NCBI GenBank assembly: GCA_025964635.1
Contig: JAOPYP010000360.1
Location: 1 to 5,029 of the forward strand
Length of the DNA: 5,029 bases
Reading direction: 5' to 3'
Source of the DNA: Actinomycetes bacterium
GTDB taxonomy: Bacteria > Actinomycetota > Actinomycetes > Streptosporangiales > Streptosporangiaceae
Under the pieces are notes generated by a model. The model was given only the letters and a program-made list of their open reading frames with translations. It was not told where the DNA came from and did not search any database. Below, piece by piece: positions 1 through 5,029 of the stretch (position 1 is the first letter of the stretch; each line of letters begins with the position of its first letter). The position numbers were made by a program, and so were the translations under genes.

Positions 1-46
1 CAGCGCAAAAGTCATGATCACGAGCGTCTCTGCGGCCGGGTACCCG

Positions 47-77
47 TTGACGGCCGGACATCTTAGTGATAGATACT
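47..77 (+). promoter_or_regulatory. Candidate promoter of the SDR-TetR operon
   Basis: A good -35 box, TTGACG (47-52), is followed after 17 bp by TAGATA (70-75); GATACT at 72-77, after 19 bp, is an alternative -10. The expected transcription start is about 82-86, which coincides with the GTG at 84. The -10 element lies inside the first operator-like palindrome, so a bound repressor would block polymerase directly. The -35 is convincing and the -10 only moderate. The first 46 bases hold no other recognisable element. Confidence 0.5.
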
Positions 78-101
78 CACATTGTGAAAGACGTTCACAT
101 T
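66..101. promoter_or_regulatory. Two tandem 18-bp operator-like repeats (probable TetR site)
   Basis: Two 18-bp units lie head to tail: 66-83 (GTGATAGATACTCACATT) and 84-101 (GTGAAAGACGTTCACATT). They match at 14 of 18 positions. Each contains a GTGA-N7-TCAC inverted repeat, and the junction forms a further palindrome, TCACA-T-TGTGA (77-87). Twofold-symmetric sites of this size, repeated about two helical turns apart over a -10 region, are what homodimeric TetR repressors usually bind. The TetR gene in the same operon is the obvious candidate, which would make the operon autoregulated. Binding is inferred. Confidence 0.62.
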
Positions 102-944
102 GACCCGTTGCGGGCTGTGCTGGTGACCGGATGCTCCTCGGGGATCGGGGAGGCCACCGCGCTGGCCCTGGTCCGGGCCGGGTTCCCGGTCTGGGCTTCG
201 GCGCGGCAGGCCGGCCGCCTCGGCAGGCTGGCCGACGCGGGCTGCCGGATCCTCGATCTCGACGTGACCGATGAGCAGTCCGCCACCCGCGCGGTCGCGC
301 GCGTCGAGGCCGAGCACGGGGCCGTCGGGGTGCTGATCAACAACGCCGGGCACGGGGGCGGCGGCCCGGTTGAGGAGGTGCCGCTGGACTTCGTGCGGGA
401 GTCCTTCGATACCAACGTGTTCGGCCTGATCCGGCTGGTCCAGCTGGTGCTGCCCAGGATGCGCGCCCAGCGCAGCGGGATGATCGTAAATCTCGGTTCC
501 GCGGCCGGCCTGGTCACTCCCCCGACCGGCTGCCCCTACGCGATGACCAAGTACGCGCTGGAGTCACTGTCGGACGCGCTCCGCCCCGAGGTGGCGCCGT
601 TCGGCATCCGGGTGGTGCTGATCGAGCCCGGCGCGGTACGGACCCAGTTCATGGCCAACAGCGAGCGGCGCGCCCCGGAAGCCGCCGGGGACGGCGCGTA
701 CGGGGCGTACAAAGCGAACGTGGCGACGATGGCGGCGCACGCCCACCGGGACGGTGCCCGCGATGTCCTGGCGCCCGAGGACGTGGCCAGGGTGATCGTG
801 AAGGCGGTCACGGCCCGGCGCCCGAAGGCGCGGTACAAGGTGGGCCCGCAGGCCCGGCTCGCCCCGGTGGCACGGCGCATGCTCGGCGACCGGGGCTGGG
901 ACGCGCTGATGCGCCGCCTGGTGCCGTTCCCGGCCCCCCGATGA
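84..944 (+). CDS. SDR family NAD(P)-dependent oxidoreductase
   Basis: Classical short-chain dehydrogenase/reductase, 286 aa from the chosen start, a cytosolic NAD(P)(H)-dependent oxidoreductase acting on a carbonyl or hydroxyl. Seen directly: the cofactor motif TGCSSGIG (residues 15-22), an Arg at 41 after the second strand that favours NADP(H), D60-V61, NNAG (86-89), and the catalytic set N111, S139, Y152 and K156 (YAMTK). The length and the C-terminal tail of about 100 residues resemble 17-beta-hydroxysteroid-dehydrogenase-like SDRs, but the substrate is unknown. Start choice: a GTG at 66 also opens this frame but lies upstream of the predicted transcription start and inside the operator, so GTG at 84, probably leaderless, is preferred. 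TTG at 108, giving MRAVLVTG, is another possibility. No Shine-Dalgarno precedes any of them. The stop overlaps the TetR start (ATGA), indicating translational coupling. Confidence 0.93.
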   Translation: MKDVHIDPLRAVLVTGCSSGIGEATALALVRAGFPVWASARQAGRLGRLADAGCRILDLDVTDEQSATRAVARVEAEHGAVGVLINNAGHGGGGPVEEVPLDFVRESFDTNVFGLIRLVQLVLPRMRAQRSGMIVNLGSAAGLVTPPTGCPYAMTKYALESLSDALRPEVAPFGIRVVLIEPGAVRTQFMANSERRAPEAAGDGAYGAYKANVATMAAHAHRDGARDVLAPEDVARVIVKAVTARRPKARYKVGPQARLAPVARRMLGDRGWDALMRRLVPFPAPR

Positions 945-1627
945 CCACGCCGGACCCAGGACCGAACGGCGGGGCGGCCGGGCGGGCGGGCGGCGGGGCG
1001 GGCAGCCGGCCGGGCAGCGCGCGGCGCGGCCGGTACCACCACGGCGATCTGCGGGCGGCCCTGATCGACACCACCGTCGAACTGCTCGGCGAGCGCGGCG
1101 TGCAGGCCTTCTCCATGGCCGAGGCCAGCCGCCGCCTGGGCGTCGCGGTGGCCGCGCCGTACCGGCACTTCGCCGACCGCGGCGCGCTGCTGGCGGCGGT
1201 CGCGGTCCGGGCGGCCCGGCTCCTCGGGGAGCGGATGGAACGCGAGGCCGGCCCGGGACCCGCCCCGCAGCGCCTCGCCGCCGCGGCCCGGGCGTATGTC
1301 CGCTTCGCCGCCGACCAGCGGGCGCTGTTCCAGGCCCTGGTCGGAGCCGGGCTCGATAAGAGCCGTTATCCGGAGGTCGAGGAGGCGGCCCGGGCCAGCA
1401 TCCAGGCCTTCGTGTCCCCCGCGGCCGCCCTGCTGCCCGGGGACGCCCCGGCCGCCGCGCGGCTCGCTTCCGCCGTCGCGGCCACCGCCCACGGTCACGC
1501 CGTGCTGCTGCTCGACGGCGCCTTCGGCCACGGTGAGCAGGCGGCCGGGGACGCCGCCGGCCAGGCCGCCGCCGCAGCGCTCGCCCTGGCCGACGGCCGC
1601 GCCAGGCTAACCACCCCGGCGCCGTGA
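941..1627 (+). CDS. TetR/AcrR family transcriptional repressor
   Basis: One-component regulator of 228 aa: an N-terminal DNA-binding helix-turn-helix plus a C-terminal ligand-binding and dimerisation domain. Residues 1-30 are a Gly/Ala/Arg-rich disordered tail. The domain proper opens with RGRYHHGDLRAALI (29-42), typical of TetR proteins with a WHG-type C-terminal domain. The helix-turn-helix spans about 57-85, with the PYRHFADRGALL signature of recognition helix and helix 4 at 73-84. Helices from about 110 onward form the ligand pocket; the segment HGHAVLLLDGAF (184-195) resembles the conserved late helix of that group. Its ATG overlaps the SDR stop by 4 bases, and there is no independent Shine-Dalgarno. 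It probably represses its own operon through the tandem palindromes at 66-101, and possibly the facing exporter. The ligand is unknown. Confidence 0.92.
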   Translation: MTTPDPGPNGGAAGRAGGGAGSRPGSARRGRYHHGDLRAALIDTTVELLGERGVQAFSMAEASRRLGVAVAAPYRHFADRGALLAAVAVRAARLLGERMEREAGPGPAPQRLAAAARAYVRFAADQRALFQALVGAGLDKSRYPEVEEAARASIQAFVSPAAALLPGDAPAAARLASAVAATAHGHAVLLLDGAFGHGEQAAGDAAGQAAAAALALADGRARLTTPAP

Positions 1628-1629
1628 TC

Positions 1630-3087
1630 TCACGACCCCCGCATGACCATCGCGGTCCGGCGGCGGATGCCGAGGGCGGTGAGCGCCGCGATGACCGAGA
1701 ACCCCGCCGACACGGCTACCGCCGGGCGATAACCGTGACTGACCGCGGCCGGGCTGGCGAAACTGCCGTGGGCGTTGAAGACGGCGGTGACGACCGCGAT
1801 GCCGAACACCGCCCCGAACTGCTGCATCGTGTTCAGCACCCCGGCCGCCTTGGCCAGCGAGGCCGGCGGCACCGCGTTCAGCCCGGCGGCCGCGACACCG
1901 GGAATCGCCATCGAGATCCCGGTTCCCGCGATCACAAACGGGACAACGTAGCTGCCATAGCCACTGGAGGTCCCCGCCAGCCAGGCCACCCAGGCCAGGC
2001 CCAGGGCCTGCATCGCCAGTCCCGGGACGACCAGGGGACGGGCGCCAACCCGGTCGAACAGGGCCCCGGCGATGGGGACGACGATCAAGGGCGCCGCGGT
2101 CCACGGCAGGAACCGCAGTCCCGTGCCCAGCGGCGAGTCACCCCGGGCGAACTGGAAGAACTGGCTGGTCAGGAACGTCGCCGAGAAGATCGTCGCGCCC
2201 ATGAGGAACTGGGCGCCCACCGCGGCCGAGAAGCTGGCCGCGCGGAACAGCTGGAGCGGGATCATCGGCTCGGGGGCCCGGGCCTCCCAGGCCAGGAACG
2301 CCGCGATCAGCGCCGCGCCCAGGATCAGGGCGGCCAGGATCGGGGCGCTCCCCCAGCCTTCCTGGGTGCCCTGGACCAGACCCCAGATGAGCACGCCCAC
2401 CCCGGCGGCGATGAGGACCAGCCCGGGGACGTCGAGCCGGGACCGTGCTCCGTAGCTCTCCGGCAGCCGCAGCCGGGAACAGATCAGGGCGACCACGCCC
2501 ACCGGCACGTTCACCCAGAAGATCCAGTGCCAGTCCAGCCCCTGGGTGACCGCCCCGCCGACTAGCGGCCCGGCGGCGACGGCCAGGCCGGCCACGCCGC
2601 CCCAGATCCCCACCACGGCGCCCCGCCGCTGCGCGGGGAACGCCGACGTCAGCAGGGTGAGGCCGAGCGGCATGATGATCGCGGCGCCCAGGCCCTGGAC
2701 GGCGCGGAAGGCGATCAGCACGTCGAGGCCGGGGGCCAGCGCGCAGGCGGCCGACGCCGTGGTGAAGACGCCCAGGCCCAGCACGTAGAGGCGCCGCCGT
2801 CCCAGCCGGTCCCCCAGGGCGCTGGCGGTGATGATCCCGGCCCCGTAGGCCATGGCGTACGCGCTCACCGTCCACTGCAGCATCCCCGCGCTGCCGCCCA
2901 GGTCACGGTGGATCGACGGCAGCGCGGTGATCACCACCAGCGCGTCCAGCGCCACCATGAAATACGCGACCGACGTCAGCACCACGGTGAGCACCGGGCT
3001 CCCCGGCCGCGTGCCCGGGTCCCCGGCGCCGGGCGGCGCCGCGCCCCGGGCCGCATCGGGCACCGCCGTCCGGTCCAGATCCGTCAT
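1630..3087 (-). CDS. DHA2-type (14-TMS) MFS drug exporter
   Basis: Proton-coupled multidrug efflux pump of the EmrB/QacA (DHA2) group in the cytoplasmic membrane, 485 aa. After a Pro/Ala-rich cytoplasmic tail of about 30 residues come some 14 hydrophobic segments. Family motifs are visible: the helix-1 motif ALDALVVITALP (46-57), motif A GDRLGRRR (92-99), motif B RAVQGLG (128-134), antiporter motif C GPLVGG (173-178), and the helix-6 region WHWIFWVNVP (186-195) common in DHA2 exporters. The usual Asn of the helix-1 motif is Ile here. Start choice: ATG at 3087 has GGAGAG 4 bases upstream, whereas an in-frame ATG at 3117 would add 10 residues, has no Shine-Dalgarno and sits in a hairpin. It converges with the TetR gene with 2 bases between stops, and lies 119 bp after a same-strand oxidoreductase gene. 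The substrate cannot be read from sequence. Confidence 0.94.
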   Translation of the reverse strand: MTDLDRTAVPDAARGAAPPGAGDPGTRPGSPVLTVVLTSVAYFMVALDALVVITALPSIHRDLGGSAGMLQWTVSAYAMAYGAGIITASALGDRLGRRRLYVLGLGVFTTASAACALAPGLDVLIAFRAVQGLGAAIIMPLGLTLLTSAFPAQRRGAVVGIWGGVAGLAVAAGPLVGGAVTQGLDWHWIFWVNVPVGVVALICSRLRLPESYGARSRLDVPGLVLIAAGVGVLIWGLVQGTQEGWGSAPILAALILGAALIAAFLAWEARAPEPMIPLQLFRAASFSAAVGAQFLMGATIFSATFLTSQFFQFARGDSPLGTGLRFLPWTAAPLIVVPIAGALFDRVGARPLVVPGLAMQALGLAWVAWLAGTSSGYGSYVVPFVIAGTGISMAIPGVAAAGLNAVPPASLAKAAGVLNTMQQFGAVFGIAVVTAVFNAHGSFASPAAVSHGYRPAVAVSAGFSVIAALTALGIRRRTAMVMRGS

Positions 3088-3091
3088 CCTG

Positions 3092-3097
3092 CTCTCC
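3092..3097 (-). promoter_or_regulatory. Shine-Dalgarno deciding the exporter start
   Basis: On the minus strand GGAGAG stands 4 bases before the ATG at 3087 (the GGAG core is 6 bases away). It is the clearest ribosome-binding site in the window. It supports this ATG over the one at 3117. Its first two G bases also belong to the inverted repeat at 3096-3124. Confidence 0.65.
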
Positions 3098-3124
3098 GTT
3101 CGTGAGAAAGGGCTCATCGAACGG
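3096..3124 (-). repeat. 11-bp inverted repeat in the exporter leader
   Basis: CCGTTCGTGAG (3096-3106) pairs with CTCA-t-CGAACGG (3113-3124), giving 11 base pairs with one bulged base (3117) and a 6-base loop. In the minus-strand mRNA it would end in the Shine-Dalgarno of the exporter and would contain the alternative ATG at 3117. It could act as an RNA hairpin tuning translation or as a DNA operator; the sequence alone does not separate these. Confidence 0.6.
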
Positions 3125-3132
3125 TGCAGACA

Positions 3133-3170
3133 CCGGCGGGTGGCCAGACTGGGCGGCTGGCGTCCGCCGG
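3133..3170. repeat. Nested inverted repeat upstream of the exporter
   Basis: Outer arms CCGGCGG (3133-3139) and CCGCCGG (3164-3170) match perfectly. Inner arms GCCAG (3143-3147) and CTGGC (3157-3161) also match, leaving a 9-base loop. On a plus-strand RNA two G-U pairs nearly join the two stems; on the minus strand, the direction of the genes here, they are mismatches. It may be a transcription-stop or leader structure. GC-rich DNA yields such arms by chance fairly often. Confidence 0.4.
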
Positions 3171-3180
3171 GGCTGGGGTC

Positions 3181-3196
3181 GGGGGCTCACCCCCCC
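3181..3196 (-). terminator. Possible U-less terminator after the F420-reductase-like gene
   Basis: GGGGG (3181-3185) pairs with CCCCC (3190-3194) around a 4-base loop. The hairpin lies about a dozen bases past the stop of the minus-strand oxidoreductase gene. No T-tract follows in that direction, but actinomycete hairpin terminators often lack one. Without termination here, the exporter could be cotranscribed with that gene. Confidence 0.35.
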
Positions 3197-3206
3197 AGGT
3201 CCGGGG

Positions 3207-3875
3207 CTACCGGGTGGCCGCAGCCAGGGCGGCGCGGATCACGTCAGCGCTGGCCGGGGTGCCCGCCTCGTTGTCGAACGGGCCGTAAGGCGCGCCGTAG
3301 ACCGGGCTCCCGGGCTCCTGGCGCCAGCTCTCGGCCAGCGGGCCGGCATCGACAGCCCCGTAGCCGATCGAGTCCAGGAACTCCGTCACCGCAGACTTGG
3401 CCGCCGTGTCGTCGCCGGGGATGGGCAGGTAGGTCCGGTCGGCCGCGCCGGCCGGGCGGGCCAGCGACCGCAGGTGCTTGAAGTAGATGTTGTTGAACAC
3501 CTTGACGACCTCGGCGCCAGGCAGCTGCCGTTGCAGCCACGCGCTGCTGGTGAGCTTTCCGCTGTCGATTTCGGGGATCTGGTTGTCCCGTTGCGGATAG
3601 TAATTGCCGGTGTCGAGGACGGTATGGCCGGCGAGCGAACCGGCCGGAAGGTGGGGACAAGCGTGCAGCGGAACGCTGACCACCACCAGGTCCCCCGCGC
3701 CCGCCGCCTCCTCGCTGGACGCGGCGCGGGCCAGCGGACCGAGCTCCTCCACGAGATCGTTCAGCGTCTCCGGGCCCCGGGAGTTGCTCAGGACGACCTG
3801 ATGCCCGGCGGCCACGCTCAGCCGGGCCACGGTGCCGCCGATCATGCCGCTGCCGATGAATCCCACAGTTGTCAT
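3207..3875 (-). CDS. F420:NADP-oxidoreductase-like NAD(P)-binding protein
   Basis: Cytosolic 222-aa Rossmann-fold protein of the NADPH-dependent F420 reductase (F420_oxidored) superfamily, whose best-known members pass hydride between NADPH and coenzyme F420. Seen: the N-terminal dinucleotide motif GFIGSGMIGG (5-14), then VVLSNSRGP (27-35), where R33 and neighbouring Ser residues fit NADP 2'-phosphate recognition. Further along are DLVVVSVP (62-69), TVLDTGNYYPQ (85-95) and VVKVFNNI (123-130), the conserved strand-helix elements of this family; the length is normal. Whether F420 is the true partner is uncertain, because actinomycetes carry many paralogues. Start choice: ATG at 3875 places the Gly motif at the usual distance from the N-terminus. 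An in-frame ATG at 3908 adds 11 residues without family resemblance; neither has a clear Shine-Dalgarno. The frame stays open a further 230 codons upstream but is antisense to other genes there. Confidence 0.85.
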   Translation of the reverse strand: MTTVGFIGSGMIGGTVARLSVAAGHQVVLSNSRGPETLNDLVEELGPLARAASSEEAAGAGDLVVVSVPLHACPHLPAGSLAGHTVLDTGNYYPQRDNQIPEIDSGKLTSSAWLQRQLPGAEVVKVFNNIYFKHLRSLARPAGAADRTYLPIPGDDTAAKSAVTEFLDSIGYGAVDAGPLAESWRQEPGSPVYGAPYGPFDNEAGTPASADVIRAALAAATR

Positions 3876-3939
3876 AGCAGCGGCAACGGTGCCATCACCG
3901 CGGGTCATTCCGCGAGCGGCGTGCCGTGAACGCTGGCCG

Positions 3940-3990
3940 AGCTCAATGCTAAAATTAGAACAAGATAACGGCTTTATCGCGCTCCTGGAC
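3940..3990. promoter_or_regulatory. AT-rich divergent control region with small palindromes
   Basis: The 192-bp space between the F420-reductase-like gene (leftward) and the 117-aa gene (rightward) contains the only AT-rich island of the window, about 3944-3978. On the minus strand TAATTT (plus 3952-3957) is a possible -10 for the leftward gene, with no good -35. CTAA-aa-TTAG (3949-3958) and GATAA-N5-TTATC (3964-3978) are short inverted repeats that could bind a regulator. The remainder of the gap (3876-3940) shows nothing recognisable. Confidence 0.35.
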
Positions 3991-4054
3991 CGCGCATGAC
4001 AAGTGTGTTTGAGAAAATGCGGTGTGAGCCGGGGCGAACCGGAGCCAGAACGGG

Positions 4055-4060
4055 TACTGT
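4055..4060 (+). promoter_or_regulatory. Candidate -10 box for a leaderless start
   Basis: TACTGT fits the actinomycete TANNNT -10 pattern and lies 7 bases before the ATG at 4068, so transcription would begin at or next to that ATG. No recognisable -35 lies 16-18 bp upstream. The absence of a Shine-Dalgarno before 4062 or 4068 agrees with leaderless initiation. Confidence 0.35.
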
Positions 4061-4067
4061 AATGAGC

Positions 4068-4421
4068 ATGGCCACCGTGCGAGCCGCCGCGCCCAGGCGC
4101 CGCCACGCGTCCCGTCCCGGGCGCGGGGTGCTGGTGGCGGCCAGCCTGGCCGACCTGCGCGGGCCGCTGCACGGCCCCGTCGAGCTGCCGATCTGGCTGT
4201 TCTGGTACCCGGACCGCACGTTCGACCTGGACCAGCCGGGCATGCTGGCGTGGATGTACCAGATCGTGCTCCGCGAGGCCAGCACCGCCGGGGACCTGGC
4301 CTACCTCAACGAGGACATGCTGATCTCGCTCTGGCCGGGCTTGTTCCTGCCCAAGGGCGTGCGCCAGGCGTGGGAGGAGCAGCACCCGGTCCTGCGGGCC
4401 GCCGCCGTCCCGGCCGCCTGA
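4068..4421 (+). CDS. Small uncharacterised protein, possible partner of AbiEii
   Basis: I do not recognise a named family with certainty. The 117-aa product has a basic, low-complexity N-terminus (1-20), then SLADLRGPLHG (26-36) and an aromatic strand-like stretch ELPIWLFWYPDR (39-50). FDLDQPGMLAWMYQIVLREA (52-71) follows, then LISLWPGLFLPKG (85-97), and it ends in a charged helix around VRQAWEEQHPVLR (98-110). There is no signal peptide, membrane helix or obvious helix-turn-helix. Third-position GC is strong throughout, so it is a real gene. It lies 22 bp before and on the same strand as an AbiEii-type nucleotidyltransferase, so an antitoxin or accessory role is an inference from position only. 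Start choice: ATG at 4068 (or 4062) fits the -10 box; an ATG at 3996 would add a non-conserved-looking, less GC-biased extension. Confidence 0.75.
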   Translation: MATVRAAAPRRRHASRPGRGVLVAASLADLRGPLHGPVELPIWLFWYPDRTFDLDQPGMLAWMYQIVLREASTAGDLAYLNEDMLISLWPGLFLPKGVRQAWEEQHPVLRAAAVPAA

Positions 4422-4443
4422 CGCTGCCCGGCGGGCTCTCCTG

Positions 4444-5029
4444 ATGCCGATCGACGAACTCCAGCGCGAGGTGGCCACGATCGCGCTGCGCACGGCGGCC
4501 CGGCACGGGTTCGCGCTGGCCGGCGGCAACGCCCTCATCGCGCACGGGATCGTGGACCGCCCCACCGACGACGTCGACCTGTTCAGCGACCAGGAGACGG
4601 CCGTGACCGCCGCCGCCGACGCCGTGGAAGCCGCCCTGCGCGAGGCCGGTTTCGAGGCCGAGCGCCGGGACCAGACCGGGGGCCTGGAGGAGGTCTTCTA
4701 CGGGATGGGCGAGGGTCTCGCCGAGTGGATCATCACCGCTCCCGGCGGGCAGCAGACGATGCTGCAGATGGCGTACTTCGACCGGACCCGCGGACCGGTG
4801 ACCATGGACGTCGGCCCGGTCCTCGACCTCGAGGACCTGGCCGGGTCCAAGGTCTGCGCGCTGGCCAGCCGGGTCGAGCCGCGCGACTACATCGACACGG
4901 CGGCCGCCCTCCAGCGCTACAACGCCGGTCAGCTGATCAGCTTCGCCAGACGGCTGGATCCCGGCCTGGAGGACCGCGACTTCGCCGACGCGGGCGCCCA
5001 GCTCGACCGGATGCCCGACGGCGTCTTCA
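4444..5029 (+). CDS. AbiEii/AbiGii (MenT-like) nucleotidyltransferase, 3' end cut by window
   Basis: The first 195 residues are visible. The DNA polymerase beta-like nucleotidyltransferase core is clear: LAGGNALIAHG (25-35) carries the GG turn, and RPTDDVDLF (39-47) supplies the metal-binding D43 and D45. LEDLAGSKVCAL (129-140) has the conserved K136, and RVEPRDYID (143-151) the conserved Arg-Asp-x-x-Asp. This is the pattern of AbiEii/AbiGii proteins. Studied relatives (MenT of Mycobacterium, AbiEii) act as toxins in the cytosol; MenT adds nucleotides to tRNA 3' ends and blocks translation. All visible active-site residues are intact, so an active enzyme is likely, although many actinomycete homologues are untested and may not be toxic. 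A weak GGCGGG (4430-4435) precedes the ATG. It is probably cotranscribed with the small gene before it. Confidence 0.9.
   Translation, partial: MPIDELQREVATIALRTAARHGFALAGGNALIAHGIVDRPTDDVDLFSDQETAVTAAADAVEAALREAGFEAERRDQTGGLEEVFYGMGEGLAEWIITAPGGQQTMLQMAYFDRTRGPVTMDVGPVLDLEDLAGSKVCALASRVEPRDYIDTAAALQRYNAGQLISFARRLDPGLEDRDFADAGAQLDRMPDGVF

Noticed and set aside
1..15. Possible start of a divergent leftward gene (ATG at 15 on the minus strand, MTFAL)
   Set aside because: Only five codons are visible, with no Shine-Dalgarno or clear promoter, so it cannot be told from chance.
536..1531. Long minus-strand open frame opposite the SDR and TetR genes
   Set aside because: A GC-bias shadow: the product is Arg/Gly/Ala-rich and low in complexity, and both plus-strand genes there have clear motifs.
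1623..1634. Palindrome CGTGATCTCACG as a bidirectional terminator
   Set aside because: Arms are only 5 bp with a 2-base centre, too short a loop for a stable RNA hairpin, and no T-tract is present on either side.
1624..2565. Long plus-strand open frame opposite the exporter
   Set aside because: The translation is an Arg/Gly/Asp/Gln-rich shadow without motifs, while the minus strand encodes a clear 14-helix transporter.
3102..3929. Plus-strand open frame opposite the F420-reductase-like gene
   Set aside because: No recognisable domain; the minus strand carries conserved dinucleotide-binding motifs throughout.
3996..4067. Upstream ATG (3996) extending the 117-aa gene by 24 codons
   Set aside because: No Shine-Dalgarno, weaker third-position GC, and the -10-like TACTGT at 4055-4060 fits a start at 4068 better.
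3876..4565. Upstream extension of the leftward oxidoreductase frame, open for about 230 more codons
   Set aside because: It is antisense to the small gene and the nucleotidyltransferase, its translation is Arg/Gly/Pro-rich with no family match, and the Rossmann Gly motif would be pushed far from the N-terminus.

Overview
The window is very GC-rich, with G/C at most third codon positions, frequent GTG starts, few Shine-Dalgarno sequences and candidate leaderless starts. This fits a high-GC actinomycete (Actinomycetota, Streptomyces/Streptosporangiales-like). Nothing in it allows a genus call. No tRNA, rRNA, CRISPR array, insertion sequence or transposase was seen, and no stretch longer than 300 bases lacks a gene.

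Left block (1-3087): a short-chain dehydrogenase/reductase (SDR) and a TetR-type repressor are read rightward and share a 4-base ATGA overlap, so they form an operon. The operon promoter is overlaid by two tandem 18-bp units, each a GTGA-N7-TCAC palindrome, which is the likely binding site of the repressor. Facing them tail-to-tail, with only 2 bases between the stop codons, is a 14-helix DHA2-type drug exporter of the major facilitator superfamily. SDR, repressor and exporter together look like a xenobiotic or redox-stress response cassette, in which a repressor senses a small molecule, an oxidoreductase modifies it and a pump removes it. The ligand cannot be read from sequence.

Middle block (3088-4067): the 119-bp gap upstream of the exporter holds three inverted repeats. 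One lies just after the preceding gene and may be a terminator; the one nearest the exporter runs into its Shine-Dalgarno. The preceding gene, on the same strand, encodes an F420:NADP-oxidoreductase-like Rossmann protein. Its upstream region is an AT-rich island in a 192-bp divergent intergenic space.

Right block (4068-5029): a 117-aa protein of unrecognised function is followed 22 bp later by an AbiEii/AbiGii (MenT-like) nucleotidyltransferase that runs off the window end. The arrangement resembles a toxin-antitoxin operon, but the upstream protein lacks the winged-helix look of AbiEi antitoxins. This pair is the best candidate here for something poorly described.
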